Origin: JAHLMP01 sp964608845
GTDB taxonomy: Archaea > Aenigmatarchaeota > Aenigmatarchaeia > GW2011-AR5 > JAHLMP01
Assembly: GCA_964608845.1 (NCBI GenBank)
Contig: CAZSPP010000008.1
Coordinates: 1-56,487 of the forward strand
Length of the DNA: 56,487 nucleotides
Reading direction: 5' to 3'
Shown piece after piece: positions 41,216 through 50,461 of the stretch; within the stretch, counting starts at the first letter, position 1; each line of letters starts with the position of its first letter. The notes beneath the pieces were generated by a model, which had not been told where the DNA came from, searched no databases, and was given only the letters and a program-made list of their open reading frames with translations. The translations under genes and the position numbers were made by a program.

Positions 41216-41910
41216 TTTGTTTGATTTGTTTGGCTTTCGAAAACTTCTTTCAACTCTATAAATATTTCACCGAAAATTTCTTGTTGGAAGCAGATTATTT
41301 TATTATTCATAACCAAATGAAGAAGAGGTATGAAATTATAAACTATGTTTTTTCTATTCCATTCTCCTACAAGGCTAGAAAAGTTTTTTATTTTTTCATT
41401 TTTTATTCTTTCATATATTTTTTCAATTCTACTTTCTATGTCTTCATATTCTCCAATAAGGTTTTCGACATTTCTTCTAAGTCTAAGTTTCTTCAACTTT
41501 TTCTTTTCCTCGAATTCTATAACCTTTTGTAATGCATTTATAAGCTCTGTTAAAGTAACCTTTCTTTTAGGGGTTCTTATTATAGGAAGATCCACTAAAG
41601 GAACGTTTATATCTATATTAGGTTTTAAAGTTTCTTCTTTCGGCTCATTTATCTTCAAAACTTCACATTTCATTCTTAAAAGAATAGCCGCTATCAATAT
41701 AAATCTCGCCGGAATTCTAAAATCAAACTTTTTTAAATTTTTTAGATAATCTAAGAATGCATCAACAAGTCTAACAATATCTATATCCGACGGGTTTATA
41801 CCTTCTTCCTCTATTATATTTGTTATAACCTCCTCCCAATCGCTCGCAACAACTATTGTTTTTATTAGTTTACTTTCATCAACTTCCATTTTTTCTTGAA
41901 TATTAATCAC
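41212..41910 (-). CDS. scpA: Segregation and condensation protein ScpA
   Basis: A 232-residue kleisin. The N-terminal helical part has DIVRLVDAFLDYLKNLKKFDFRIPARFILIAA (contiguous family block with LLRMKCEVL). The middle is Glu/Lys-rich. The C-terminal winged helix has NFSSLVGEWNRKNIVYNFIPLLHLV and KIICFQQEIFGEIFIEL. It bridges the heads of an SMC dimer. It starts at a GTG overlapping the SMC stop by eight bases or at an ATG at 41889. ScpB is not seen. Adjacency to SMC supports the assignment. Confidence 0.9.
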   Translation of the reverse strand: MINIQEKMEVDESKLIKTIVVASDWEEVITNIIEEEGINPSDIDIVRLVDAFLDYLKNLKKFDFRIPARFILIAAILLRMKCEVLKINEPKEETLKPNIDINVPLVDLPIIRTPKRKVTLTELINALQKVIEFEEKKKLKKLRLRRNVENLIGEYEDIESRIEKIYERIKNEKIKNFSSLVGEWNRKNIVYNFIPLLHLVMNNKIICFQQEIFGEIFIELKEVFESQTNQTN

Positions 41911-44278
41911 CTTTTGGCATTTTTATAGAAAATACTTTTGAAACGCCATCTTCCATAGATACTCCAAAAACATGATCAGCTTCTTGTATTGTTAAATCAT
42001 TGTGTGTTATTACTATAAGTTGAGTTTTTTCAGAATATTTTTTTAAGAATTCTACTGCCTTTTTTGTATTAACTTTATCTAATGCTGCATCGATTTCATC
42101 TAATATATAAAATGGACATGCATAGTATTGTTGAATTGCAAAAAGAAATGCTATTGCTGTCATTGATTTTTCACCACCCGACATAGCATCTATATTTATA
42201 GGTGCTTTTGTGGTTGTTGAAGCTTCTATAATTAATCCAGAATTTATATCATTTTCATCTTCCAATCTAAGCCTCCCCTCACCTCCCATAAGATCTTTAT
42301 ATATGTTTGCAAAGTTTTCAGAAACTATCTTAAGTGTTTCCATAAATTTTTCCTTCTTTTTACTTTCTATCTCCTGTATAGCTTTTAGTATCGAATCTTT
42401 TTCTTCGACAAGCTTTTCCAACCTTTTTTTAAGTTCTTCATATTCTACTCTTATTATTTCGAATTCTTCTGCTGCACGCATGTTCACTAATCCCAAAGAA
42501 TTTAATTCATTAATGTACTGAGAAAGCAAGGATTTTAGTTTATTGACTTCATAATCATAATAAGATTCTGTTTTAAAGTTTTCTATTTCTTTTTCTATGT
42601 TTTCAAACTCAGCTTCTTTCTTTGCAAGGTTTACTGTCAGCTTATTTAATTCGCTTGTTAATTGAAGTTTCTCGTTTAATAGGATATTTAACTCTTTTCT
42701 AATTTTGTCAACATCAATTTCGAATCTTGATCTCTCTTCTTCAAGCTTTTTTAGATTTTCTTCTTCTTTCTTTTGTTCTTCCCTTAGGTTTTTTAATTCT
42801 TCTTCCAACTTTTCTATTTCTTTTAATAATCTTTCATTTTCTTCCAATATTCTTTTTTCAAACTCTGCTCTCTTATTATATCCTCCAACAATAGCTCCAA
42901 AGGGTTCTATCAAATCTCCATCTAATGTAACGGCTTTTATCCCAGGCTCAACCCTTTTTTCAATATTTTCTATTATTACAGTATCTCCTAATACATATTC
43001 TATAACATCTCTATATTTCGGATCAAACTTCACTAAATTTATTGCCTTATCTATTATTTCTCCAGAAATCTTTCTTTCTTTTTTATCAATTTTTATTTTA
43101 TCTAATGGTAAAAAGCGAGCTCTTCCTATTTTATTCTCTTTTAAAAATTTTATACACTCTATTGCAACATTTTCATTTTCAACAACGATATCATTTAAAT
43201 GATTTCCTATAGCAACTTTAATAGCTACTGAATATTTTTTTGGTATTTCTATTAATTGTTGTAAAGTTCCTACAACTCCATTTATATTAGAAATGTGTCT
43301 TAATATGTTTTCATATTTTTCTTTTGATAATAAAGCTTCGTTCAAATCTATTTTATCTTTTTTTCTTATTATCTCCATATTTATTTGATCGATTTTTCTA
43401 AGAAGCTCTATATTTCTAGCTTTTTGTATTATTATTTCATTTAACTTTTTTGTTTCCTCGCTACTTTTTTCTAACTCGTTTTGCTTTTCAGAATATTTTT
43501 TATCCAATTCTTCCAATCTCTTTTTCAGGTTTTCTATTTTTTCATTAATTTTGTTTATGTCTTTTTGAAGATTTTCTTTCGACTTTAGTGCAATAGAATA
43601 TCTTATCTTTTTTATTTCTTCATTTAGAAATATGCTTTTTTCTGCATACTCTTTTTCCTTTTTTAGCCTTTCTAACAATTTTTCCTTTTCCATTAGAACT
43701 ATTTTCATTTCATTTATATGCTTTTCAACTTTTTCCAATTCTAATTCAGATTTTCTTTTCTTTTCATCAAACTCAGCTATTCCTGAAATTTGATCTATAA
43801 GTTCTCTTCTTTCTTTAGGAGAGGTTTCGATTACTTTTGTTATATCACCTTGCATTATTATATTATGACCATAAGGAGAGATGTTTAGATTAGAAAGCAA
43901 ATCTAACATCTTATTTCTTGTAACAACTTTACCGTTTATTCTTATAATACTCAGACCCTTTTCATTTATCTTTCTAGTTATTTTTATTTCATCATCGTAA
44001 GGAAGCTTTCTATCTTTATTATCTAAATATATAGATACACTACAATACTTTGCGGGTTTTCTTTTCTTACTACCACGAAATATAAGTTCTGAAAGCCTCT
44101 CGGCTCTTATAACTTTTGCTGAAGATATTCCTAAAGCGAACATTATTGCGTCACATATGTTAGATTTTCCACTTCCGTTTGGCCCGCAAATTACTGTAAA
44201 TCCAGAAGGAAAAGGTATAGCTACTTTATCTGCAAAAGATTTAAATCCATGAATTACTATTCTGTTTATTCTTGTCAT
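41903..44278 (-). CDS. smc: SMC chromosome condensation ATPase with shortened arms
   Basis: A 791-residue SMC protein. The N-terminal head has GFKSFADKV and Walker A GPNGSGKSN (32-40). The first coiled arm is about 172-325. The hinge (about 330-465) has NINGVVGTLQQL, GRARFLPL and the LIEPFGAIVGGYNKR end. The second arm is about 470-640. The C-terminal head has signature MSGGEKSMTAIAFLFA (699-714) and Walker B FYILDEIDAALD. Typical archaeal SMC is about 1,170 residues; here each arm is about 155-170 residues, roughly half length. With ScpA it forms the DNA-loop condensin complex. Both heads and hinge are intact, so the shortening is in the rods only. Confidence 0.93.
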   Translation of the reverse strand: MTRINRIVIHGFKSFADKVAIPFPSGFTVICGPNGSGKSNICDAIMFALGISSAKVIRAERLSELIFRGSKKRKPAKYCSVSIYLDNKDRKLPYDDEIKITRKINEKGLSIIRINGKVVTRNKMLDLLSNLNISPYGHNIIMQGDITKVIETSPKERRELIDQISGIAEFDEKKRKSELELEKVEKHINEMKIVLMEKEKLLERLKKEKEYAEKSIFLNEEIKKIRYSIALKSKENLQKDINKINEKIENLKKRLEELDKKYSEKQNELEKSSEETKKLNEIIIQKARNIELLRKIDQINMEIIRKKDKIDLNEALLSKEKYENILRHISNINGVVGTLQQLIEIPKKYSVAIKVAIGNHLNDIVVENENVAIECIKFLKENKIGRARFLPLDKIKIDKKERKISGEIIDKAINLVKFDPKYRDVIEYVLGDTVIIENIEKRVEPGIKAVTLDGDLIEPFGAIVGGYNKRAEFEKRILEENERLLKEIEKLEEELKNLREEQKKEEENLKKLEEERSRFEIDVDKIRKELNILLNEKLQLTSELNKLTVNLAKKEAEFENIEKEIENFKTESYYDYEVNKLKSLLSQYINELNSLGLVNMRAAEEFEIIRVEYEELKKRLEKLVEEKDSILKAIQEIESKKKEKFMETLKIVSENFANIYKDLMGGEGRLRLEDENDINSGLIIEASTTTKAPINIDAMSGGEKSMTAIAFLFAIQQYYACPFYILDEIDAALDKVNTKKAVEFLKKYSEKTQLIVITHNDLTIQEADHVFGVSMEDGVSKVFSIKMPKGD

Positions 44279-44334
44279 AACAAATATAGTTATATTTTGA
44301 TAATTAAATAACTTTTTCCTTTTTCTGAAAAATT

Positions 44335-45714
44335 TTATGATTTTTGTATAGAGTTATGAATATTTTCGTCATATTCTGGAACAAACCTTTTTATCATACT
44401 ACAGAATTTTCTTTCTGGACAAAAACCTAGCTTACATTTAGGTCCGAGAAGCTCATAAGGAATACCAAAGTTTACAAGCTCTGAAATAATTTTGTTCATT
44501 GTTGCAACTATTTCGCTATCAGCTGTTATACAACTTCTAACCCCTATAAATCCAAATGGGTCAAAGATATGATAACCATCCATATAAATCTTATATTTTA
44601 TTTTTAATCCTAGAGGTATTATGTATATAGCTTCTGTTTTAGGTACCCCATTTTCAACCATTTTTTCATACAACTGGATAGCAGAAGAGTAAGCTTCTTC
44701 TAATTTATTTTCAATTTCATTTGGTAAGTATGATGGTATAAAAAAGTTTTCTTTCATGTTTTCATTAATTGCTCTATCAATTGCATTATATATATTTTCT
44801 ACATTTTGTTTCATTGTTCTATGTCTTTTAAGATCTGTGAAGCAGGCCAAAGAAATTTTATCTGTGAAAGAAAATAGAGTTAAATCCTTTATTTTTGTTA
44901 CAAATCTTTTCCATTCCTCTGCTTTCTCTTTTGTTGTTTTTGAGTTATTAATTTTTTCATAATGTTGTTTAACTAATTCTTCAAAATCTTTTTCAGAATA
45001 CAATTTTTTAAGGTTATAGTCTTCATCTAAAAGCTCGCCATTAAAAATATTTGGTTTTGAAAAAGAGTTGTTGTAAATTAATTTTTCAGCAGCGTTTGTT
45101 GTCAAAGGGGCTTTTTCTAAAGCAAAACTTTTTATCCTTTTTCCAATTTCAATTATTTCTTTTGGATATATATCGATTTTTTCGCAATCTTTTATTATTC
45201 CTATAATTGTTTGTAATGGGAAGCTAAAAAATCCAAAAGTTTTTATAGAAAGCGGTAAAAGTTTTCTTGCTGTATCTATTCCATATTTTTCAAAAAGTAT
45301 TTGATATGTATCTAACAATTTTTTACAAGTATCCTGATATTCTTTCTCAAATCCACATTCGATAATAGATTCTGGAATAGTTATAAAATCTTCTGTAAAC
45401 TTAATTCTTCTTGTACTACATATTATATAAGAACCAAAAGGAAAGTTTGAAAAATAAAAATCAGAAATTTTACTACCTTCTAACCAAAAATAAAAGTTTA
45501 TTGAGGTTGTTAAAGATGCATGTCCTCTCTTAGTAGATTCTCTGTGAAAAACCTCTAGAGATTTTTTATCCAAGCTTGACAAAAGATCTGAAAAATTTTC
45601 GATTTTTGCAGTTAAAAAGCCGCTTGCCGCAATAACACTATCTGGGCCAAAGTCAAGATATTTAGGAGAATAATCTAACAGTTTAACATCCAAGCATTCT
45701 AAAATTTTTTTCAT
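44335..45714 (-). CDS. Tandem ThyX-like (flavin-dependent thymidylate synthase) protein
   Basis: A 459-residue protein with two ThyX-like halves. In the first (about 45-200), TKRGHASLTTSINFYFW and ICSTRRIKFTED follow the ThyX pattern but without RHR. In the second (about 285-445), the ThyX motif is represented by LKRHRTMKQNVENIY. It is followed by IYIIPLGLKIKY and GVRSCITADSEIV, and then LGPKCKLGFCPERKFC. ThyX makes dTMP from dUMP using methylene-tetrahydrofolate, NADPH and FAD. Canonical ThyX has RHRxxSxNExSxR, so the Ser and later residues are changed here. Serine hydroxymethyltransferase, which makes the folate cofactor, lies 1 kb away. Activity is likely but not certain. Confidence 0.7.
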   Translation of the reverse strand: MKKILECLDVKLLDYSPKYLDFGPDSVIAASGFLTAKIENFSDLLSSLDKKSLEVFHRESTKRGHASLTTSINFYFWLEGSKISDFYFSNFPFGSYIICSTRRIKFTEDFITIPESIIECGFEKEYQDTCKKLLDTYQILFEKYGIDTARKLLPLSIKTFGFFSFPLQTIIGIIKDCEKIDIYPKEIIEIGKRIKSFALEKAPLTTNAAEKLIYNNSFSKPNIFNGELLDEDYNLKKLYSEKDFEELVKQHYEKINNSKTTKEKAEEWKRFVTKIKDLTLFSFTDKISLACFTDLKRHRTMKQNVENIYNAIDRAINENMKENFFIPSYLPNEIENKLEEAYSSAIQLYEKMVENGVPKTEAIYIIPLGLKIKYKIYMDGYHIFDPFGFIGVRSCITADSEIVATMNKIISELVNFGIPYELLGPKCKLGFCPERKFCSMIKRFVPEYDENIHNSIQKS

Positions 45715-45889
45715 AGTCAAATACCTAAAAATTTTATTTATCTTATTAAATTTTACATTTAAAAATTGCCTATTGTTTTTAATAAGCTTTTTGGTTTTTT
45801 ACTAAATATATTTGAAAATAATGAAATTGAAAATATGTTTTTGTAAAACTAATTAAAAAAATTTAAAAGTAAGAGACAAAAAAACTTTT

Positions 45890-46660
45890 ATGAAAATTTT
45901 CGCAAAAAGTAATATTTCTAAATTTAAAAAGCTTGATAAAAAGATTTTGATTTTAAAAACCTTCTTTGCTATATTATTTGCTTCATTGTTCATAGTTTTA
46001 ACAAAAGTTAAAGTTACTCCTATTATAGGAACAGAATCAAAATTTTCAGCTTCTGTAATGTTTGGTCCAATAATTTCCAAATTTATTGGAATAGGTTTTG
46101 GTTCAGGCTCTATTATAGGAGCTCACATATTCGGAATAATTTTCGGAATATATAAGATAAAATCTTTTTTAAGTTTTTTCACATTTGCTCCAATAATATT
46201 TGCAGGAATATATTTTGCAAAAATCTTTAAGAGTGAAAAGAAAATAATTCTTTTTCCTTTAATATCAATAATTGCATTCATTTTACATCCTATTGGAAGA
46301 GAGGTTTGGTTTTACTCTCTTTTCTGGATAATACCTATAACAATTTCTTTAGGAGAAAGAATAATTTCAAATTATATAAAAAACAATATAATAAAAACTT
46401 ATCTTTATTCTATTGGAACAGCCTTTGTTGATCATAGTGTCGGTTCTATATTATTTCTTTATTTCCTTAATATTCCAAAAGAGGCTTGGATAGCAGCAAT
46501 ACCTTTAACTATAGTAGAAAGACTAATAATTGCAGCTGGTATAACATTTAGTTATTTTTCAGTATTAGTTGCGATAAAGGTTTTAAAAGAAATTTCTGTT
46601 GGAGTTGGTATTGGTGAAAAGGTTTTAGAAAAAGAGAAACCTATTGTTGAAAAAGGTTAA
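45890..46660 (+). CDS. Polytopic membrane protein, possibly ECF transporter S component
   Basis: A 256-residue protein with about six hydrophobic helices after a basic N-terminus (MKIFAKSNISKFKKLDKK). Gly-rich segments FGPIISKFIGIGFGSGSIIGAH, HPIGREVWFYSLFW and TAFVDHSVGSILFLYFL resemble substrate-binding S components of energy-coupling factor transporters, but I cannot confirm it and no ECF ATPase or T component is nearby. The gene is followed by SHMT after four bases, so a substrate in folate or amino acid metabolism would fit. A TTTAAAAG box about 25-30 bases before the ATG suggests a leaderless mRNA. Confidence 0.65.
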   Translation: MKIFAKSNISKFKKLDKKILILKTFFAILFASLFIVLTKVKVTPIIGTESKFSASVMFGPIISKFIGIGFGSGSIIGAHIFGIIFGIYKIKSFLSFFTFAPIIFAGIYFAKIFKSEKKIILFPLISIIAFILHPIGREVWFYSLFWIIPITISLGERIISNYIKNNIIKTYLYSIGTAFVDHSVGSILFLYFLNIPKEAWIAAIPLTIVERLIIAAGITFSYFSVLVAIKVLKEISVGVGIGEKVLEKEKPIVEKG

Positions 46661-46664
46661 AGAA

Positions 46665-47927
46665 ATGAGAGAAGAAATAAAGAAGATTAAAGAAATTGTG
46701 GAAAATGAAAATAGATGGAGAAGGGAAGAATGTATAAATCTAATAGCTTCTGAAAGCGTTTTATCCCCTTTAGCTGAAAAATTTTACATTTCAGATTTTG
46801 AAGGAAGGTATAATGAGCATGATGAAGTAGAACATTATTGTGGAACAAAATATTCTACAGAAATAGAAAATTTTTGCAACAAAATATTTATGGAAAGATT
46901 TTCTACAAAATATGTAGATACAAGACTTATATCTGGAGCTATTGCGAATCTTGCTATATATACAGCTTTCACAAATCCTGGGGATTTAATAGCATCTTTA
47001 GGAATACAGAACGGTGCTCATGTATCAGCGACAAAATGGGGTATAGCTGGAGTGAGAGGTTTAAAGCATATTGATATGGCTTTTGATTATAAAAGAATGA
47101 ATATAGATGTTGATGAAACAGTAAAAATATTAAAAGAGAAAAATCCAAAGCTTGTTGTTTTAGGCGGATCAATGATATTATTTCCTCACCCAATAAAAGA
47201 ATTAAAAGAGAGTTTAGAAGAAGTAATTTTTGTTTATGATGCTGCACATGTCTTTGGTTTGATTTATGCAGGAGAATTTCAAAATCCTTTAAAAGAAGGG
47301 GCAGAAGTTTTAACCTCATCAACCCATAAAACATTTCAAGGTCCTCAAGGCGGAATTATAATATGTAATAACTTTATTTCTGAAGATTTTTGGAAAAAGA
47401 TTCAAAAAGCAATATTTCCAGGATTAATATCAAATCATCATATTCATAGATTACCTTCTCTTGCAATAACAGCAATAGAGATGAATGTATTTGGAAAAGA
47501 ATATGCGAAACAAACAATAAAAAATGCGAAATGTCTGGCTGAGAGTTTATATAATTTTGGGTTTGATGTTTTATGTCCAGACTTAGGATTTACAGAAACC
47601 CATCAAGTTATTATAAATGTGAAAAGATTTGGTGGCGGAGAAAAGGTTGCGAAAAATTTAGAAGAAGCAAACATAATATGCAACAAAATGTCTTTGCCAG
47701 AAGATTCTCCTCACGATGCAACAAAAAATCCATCTGGAATAAGAATCGGTGTGCAGGAAATGACAAGATTTGGTATGAAAGAAGAAGAGATGAGAGAAAT
47801 AGCGAGATTTTTTAAAAAGGTTTTGATTGATAACATATCTACAAAAGAATTAAGAGAAGATGTAATAAATTTTAGAAAAGGTTTTACAAAAATACATTAT
47901 TGCTTCGAATTAGAAGAGTTTTGTTAA
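46665..47927 (+). CDS. glyA: Serine hydroxymethyltransferase
   Basis: A 420-residue PLP enzyme. It has ECINLIASESVLSP, YNEHDEVEHYCGTKY (substrate loop), SGAIANLAIY, VYDAAHVFGLIY with the PLP-binding Asp/His, and the PLP lysine in SSTHKTFQGPQGG (about 222-234). It interconverts serine and glycine with transfer of a one-carbon unit to folate or a pterin. The ATG at 46665 follows an AAAAGGT site; an upstream TTG at 46644 would overlap the membrane protein gene. It supplies methylene-folate for the nearby ThyX-like protein, by inference. Confidence 0.94.
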   Translation: MREEIKKIKEIVENENRWRREECINLIASESVLSPLAEKFYISDFEGRYNEHDEVEHYCGTKYSTEIENFCNKIFMERFSTKYVDTRLISGAIANLAIYTAFTNPGDLIASLGIQNGAHVSATKWGIAGVRGLKHIDMAFDYKRMNIDVDETVKILKEKNPKLVVLGGSMILFPHPIKELKESLEEVIFVYDAAHVFGLIYAGEFQNPLKEGAEVLTSSTHKTFQGPQGGIIICNNFISEDFWKKIQKAIFPGLISNHHIHRLPSLAITAIEMNVFGKEYAKQTIKNAKCLAESLYNFGFDVLCPDLGFTETHQVIINVKRFGGGEKVAKNLEEANIICNKMSLPEDSPHDATKNPSGIRIGVQEMTRFGMKEEEMREIARFFKKVLIDNISTKELREDVINFRKGFTKIHYCFELEEFC

Positions 47928-47930
47928 ATA

Positions 47931-49397
47931 TTATTCTACTTTTATTTTTATCATTATTTTGTTTGTGGTAGAATTTAATCCAAGATTTTCTATAACAACA
48001 TTGTGAGTTCCTTTGGAAATTCTTTCAAAAGAAACCAAATCAATTTTTGTATAAGGTATTATCATTCTTATAGTTTTTTCCTCTCTTGAAATTTTTATAT
48101 TATCGAAATATGTTGTTTTTGGCGAAGAAAGAACGAGAAATATATTGGCTAAATTTTCTATTTTTATTGTCTTGCTTTCATTTAGTTTTTTAATCCCCAA
48201 AATATAATCTTGCAATATTTCATCATCGCTTAATGCTGTGTTATATATCCTTATTTCATCAATAACCCCATTAAAATACCCGGGCTTCCCTAACAAGAGA
48301 TTTGCTGTTGTATTTGAATAATATGTTGGTATTAACTTTTCCCCTATAAATATCCCATTTTTATAACTTCTCCCTTTTCCTAAACTAGTATTAACACTAA
48401 CTGCTATATAGTTCCAATCATTTTCTGTATATGATATTTGAGGTGAAAACTCTCCACTATATCCATCAGAAGACCCATAATAAAATACTAATGTTTTTGT
48501 TGAATTTGAGAGTTGAATACTCCATCCGTTTGATAAATATCCTCCATATTCTAAAATTCTCGGATTTTCGTTTGTTTGAATGTATGGCTTTATCCAAAAC
48601 GATATTGTAAAACTTCCTAATCCCAAATCAAAGATTGTATTATTACCAAAATCTACATAATCATCATTTCCATCGAATTCCAAAGCATTTGAAAACTTTC
48701 CATCTACTCTTTTCGGTAAGGTATTGCCATCTGAATTTTCATGATCATCATCATATAAAGTTCCATTATTATAATTAAAAGAAAAATCGTATGCTATTTC
48801 ACCAGAATTTTCATCAAAGGTCCAATATCCGATCAAATTGTTAGGATTTTTTGGCAAAATAAATATCTCTCCTATCACATTTTCTTCTCCATAAATTTCT
48901 CCACTTAAGTAAAAGTTTTCAAGCGTTCCAATACTTTTATATGCTAATCCATTAACTCCTTTATATCTTCCACTACTTATGCTCCAATTTCCGCTTAAGA
49001 TATTCCATGTTGAGCTTGCGTTGCTATTTTCTACATAATTATTAAAATATTCTGAGAAATTCAACCCAGTAATAACATCTATATCACCTTTTTTACCTCC
49101 TAATTTCAGTTGCTCAGATGGCTTAAACTCAAAATATAAATATTCTTTATTTTCATCAATATAATAAATTCCATCTGTTATTGAGATCGATATAGTTCTT
49201 TTTGATCCTTTTGACTCAGATGCAACTTCTTTTATTAATGAATTTAACAATTGCAAATTTTGCGTAGCTTCTGAAATTATTGCAGAGTCTTTAGCTTTTT
49301 CTATTGTAGGGGTTAAAGCGTTCATTACAATAATTATTGCTGTAACACTAAAGGCTATAACCATAATCATTGAGACTATTGGACTTAATCCTTTCAT
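47931..49397 (-). CDS. Archaeal pilin-like protein with LamG-like domain
   Basis: A 488-residue protein. It starts with a class III signal sequence: KGLSPIVSMIMVIAFSVTAI, with cleavage after Gly and a pilin-type hydrophobic helix. A beta-rich region follows. A concanavalin-like LamG-3 domain spans about 190-405, with LIGYWTFDENSGEIAYDFS, ALEFDGNDDYVDFG, SFTISFWIKP, and GVIDEIRIYNTALSDDEI. LamG domains bind glycans or proteins, so this could be an adhesive pilin or pilus tip. Many N-x-S/T sites (NSNASS, NWS, NTT) fit glycosylation by AglB. It is the last gene of the pilin-like operon. Confidence 0.82.
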   Translation of the reverse strand: MKGLSPIVSMIMVIAFSVTAIIIVMNALTPTIEKAKDSAIISEATQNLQLLNSLIKEVASESKGSKRTISISITDGIYYIDENKEYLYFEFKPSEQLKLGGKKGDIDVITGLNFSEYFNNYVENSNASSTWNILSGNWSISSGRYKGVNGLAYKSIGTLENFYLSGEIYGEENVIGEIFILPKNPNNLIGYWTFDENSGEIAYDFSFNYNNGTLYDDDHENSDGNTLPKRVDGKFSNALEFDGNDDYVDFGNNTIFDLGLGSFTISFWIKPYIQTNENPRILEYGGYLSNGWSIQLSNSTKTLVFYYGSSDGYSGEFSPQISYTENDWNYIAVSVNTSLGKGRSYKNGIFIGEKLIPTYYSNTTANLLLGKPGYFNGVIDEIRIYNTALSDDEILQDYILGIKKLNESKTIKIENLANIFLVLSSPKTTYFDNIKISREEKTIRMIIPYTKIDLVSFERISKGTHNVVIENLGLNSTTNKIMIKIKVE

Positions 49398-49402
49398 TTT
49401 AA

Positions 49403-50002
49403 TCAACTTATATTCAACTCTTTCATTTCTTTCGATCTTCTTATTCCTAAGTTAGATGTAAAAATTAAATCGAAAAAATATTTATATGAAGGGTTGTATG
49501 TATTAAAGGTTATGTTTTCTTCATTTTCTTCATATTTAACATTTAAATTATAATTGTCGTTTGCATTAACTGAAAAGCTCACATTATAAATTGTATTCTT
49601 TTGAGCTATAAAGCTTTCTATTTGTTCAGGAGAAGAATTTAGAACAAGTGTAACATTTATTTCATTATCAAAGAAATTAATTATAGTAACATTTGCTATA
49701 TAACTTCCAGAATAATTTATGCTGAGATAAAAGGCATTAAAATCAAAACCTTTTGAAGATAGATATTTTTCTAAAAATTGGAAAAAATTGAGAACATTTT
49801 CATTTATTTCGTTATAAAAAGAATATATGGGGACTTTTGCAATTTCTTCTTTCAAATTTTCAAAAATTTTATTTTCCAAAGAATTTTCTATGTATCTTTT
49901 CTGAATATCTGGAGATACAAAATTTATGTTAGAGAGAAGAATTACTAAACTTGTTATTATTATTGCAGCAGCTATCAAAAACATTTGCCCTTTGCAATTC
50001 AT
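49403..50002 (-). CDS. Type IV pilin-like surface protein
   Basis: A 199-residue protein starting MNCKGQMFLIAAAIIITSLV, a short basic start, Gly cleavage-like site and long hydrophobic helix as in archaeal class III (pilin-like) precursors. The remainder is extracellular, rich in Asn, Ile and Phe with many N-x-S/T sequons (NYSG, NVT, NSS, NVS, NIT). The ATG at 50002 overlaps the previous stop by four bases (ATGA). It probably assembles with the other pilin-like proteins of the operon. I recognise no named family. Confidence 0.72.
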   Translation of the reverse strand: MNCKGQMFLIAAAIIITSLVILLSNINFVSPDIQKRYIENSLENKIFENLKEEIAKVPIYSFYNEINENVLNFFQFLEKYLSSKGFDFNAFYLSINYSGSYIANVTIINFFDNEINVTLVLNSSPEQIESFIAQKNTIYNVSFSVNANDNYNLNVKYEENEENITFNTYNPSYKYFFDLIFTSNLGIRRSKEMKELNIS

Positions 50003-50439
50003 TTCACAGTACCCCATATATAAATTCTTATCTCTCTTGGTGAATAACTTCCAACATCACCTGAAATTATATAGGAAATGGAAGCAATATTTTTTTCAAG
50101 TTCATCAGATTTAAAATCTTCAGTAATGTTTGTTGTTTCATTAAATAGTACAATCTTGCAATTTATTTTATAACATGAAGATATTGCTTCTTTTATTTTT
50201 TCTGTGTTGTTTTCTAAAACCAATTTTCTAAGATTACCCATCTTATCCAAAGTGCTTATTTCATTAAAAATCTGTAATTTATAATTAGCTATAGAATATT
50301 CTGAAACAGTTAACTTTTTAGATAAAAGAAAAGATATTATGCTTATCAATAAAATAATAGCGATAGCAGCTTCTATAATCTTTGTAAAACCTTTTTTCGT
50401 TTTTTTAGATTTTAATTCATTTGATTTTAAGTCAAACAT
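49999..50439 (-). CDS. Small pilin-like membrane protein
   Basis: A 146-residue protein with a basic N-terminus ending KKTKKGFTKIIEAAIAIILL. The KGFT-x-x-IEA pattern and following hydrophobic helix (about 18-40) are those of type IV pilin-like proteins (G-F/T-E-A). The ectodomain has a Cys pair (SSCYKINCK) and N-x-T sequons. The start is uncertain: ATG at 50439, or an upstream TTG or GTG at 50457/50460, where a GAGGTG site overlaps. It lies between two larger pilin-like genes with overlaps, so it could be a minor pilin. Confidence 0.7.
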   Translation of the reverse strand: MFDLKSNELKSKKTKKGFTKIIEAAIAIILLISIISFLLSKKLTVSEYSIANYKLQIFNEISTLDKMGNLRKLVLENNTEKIKEAISSCYKINCKIVLFNETTNITEDFKSDELEKNIASISYIISGDVGSYSPREIRIYIWGTVK

Positions 50440-50461
50440 AAAACAAAAGATATTCAACACC

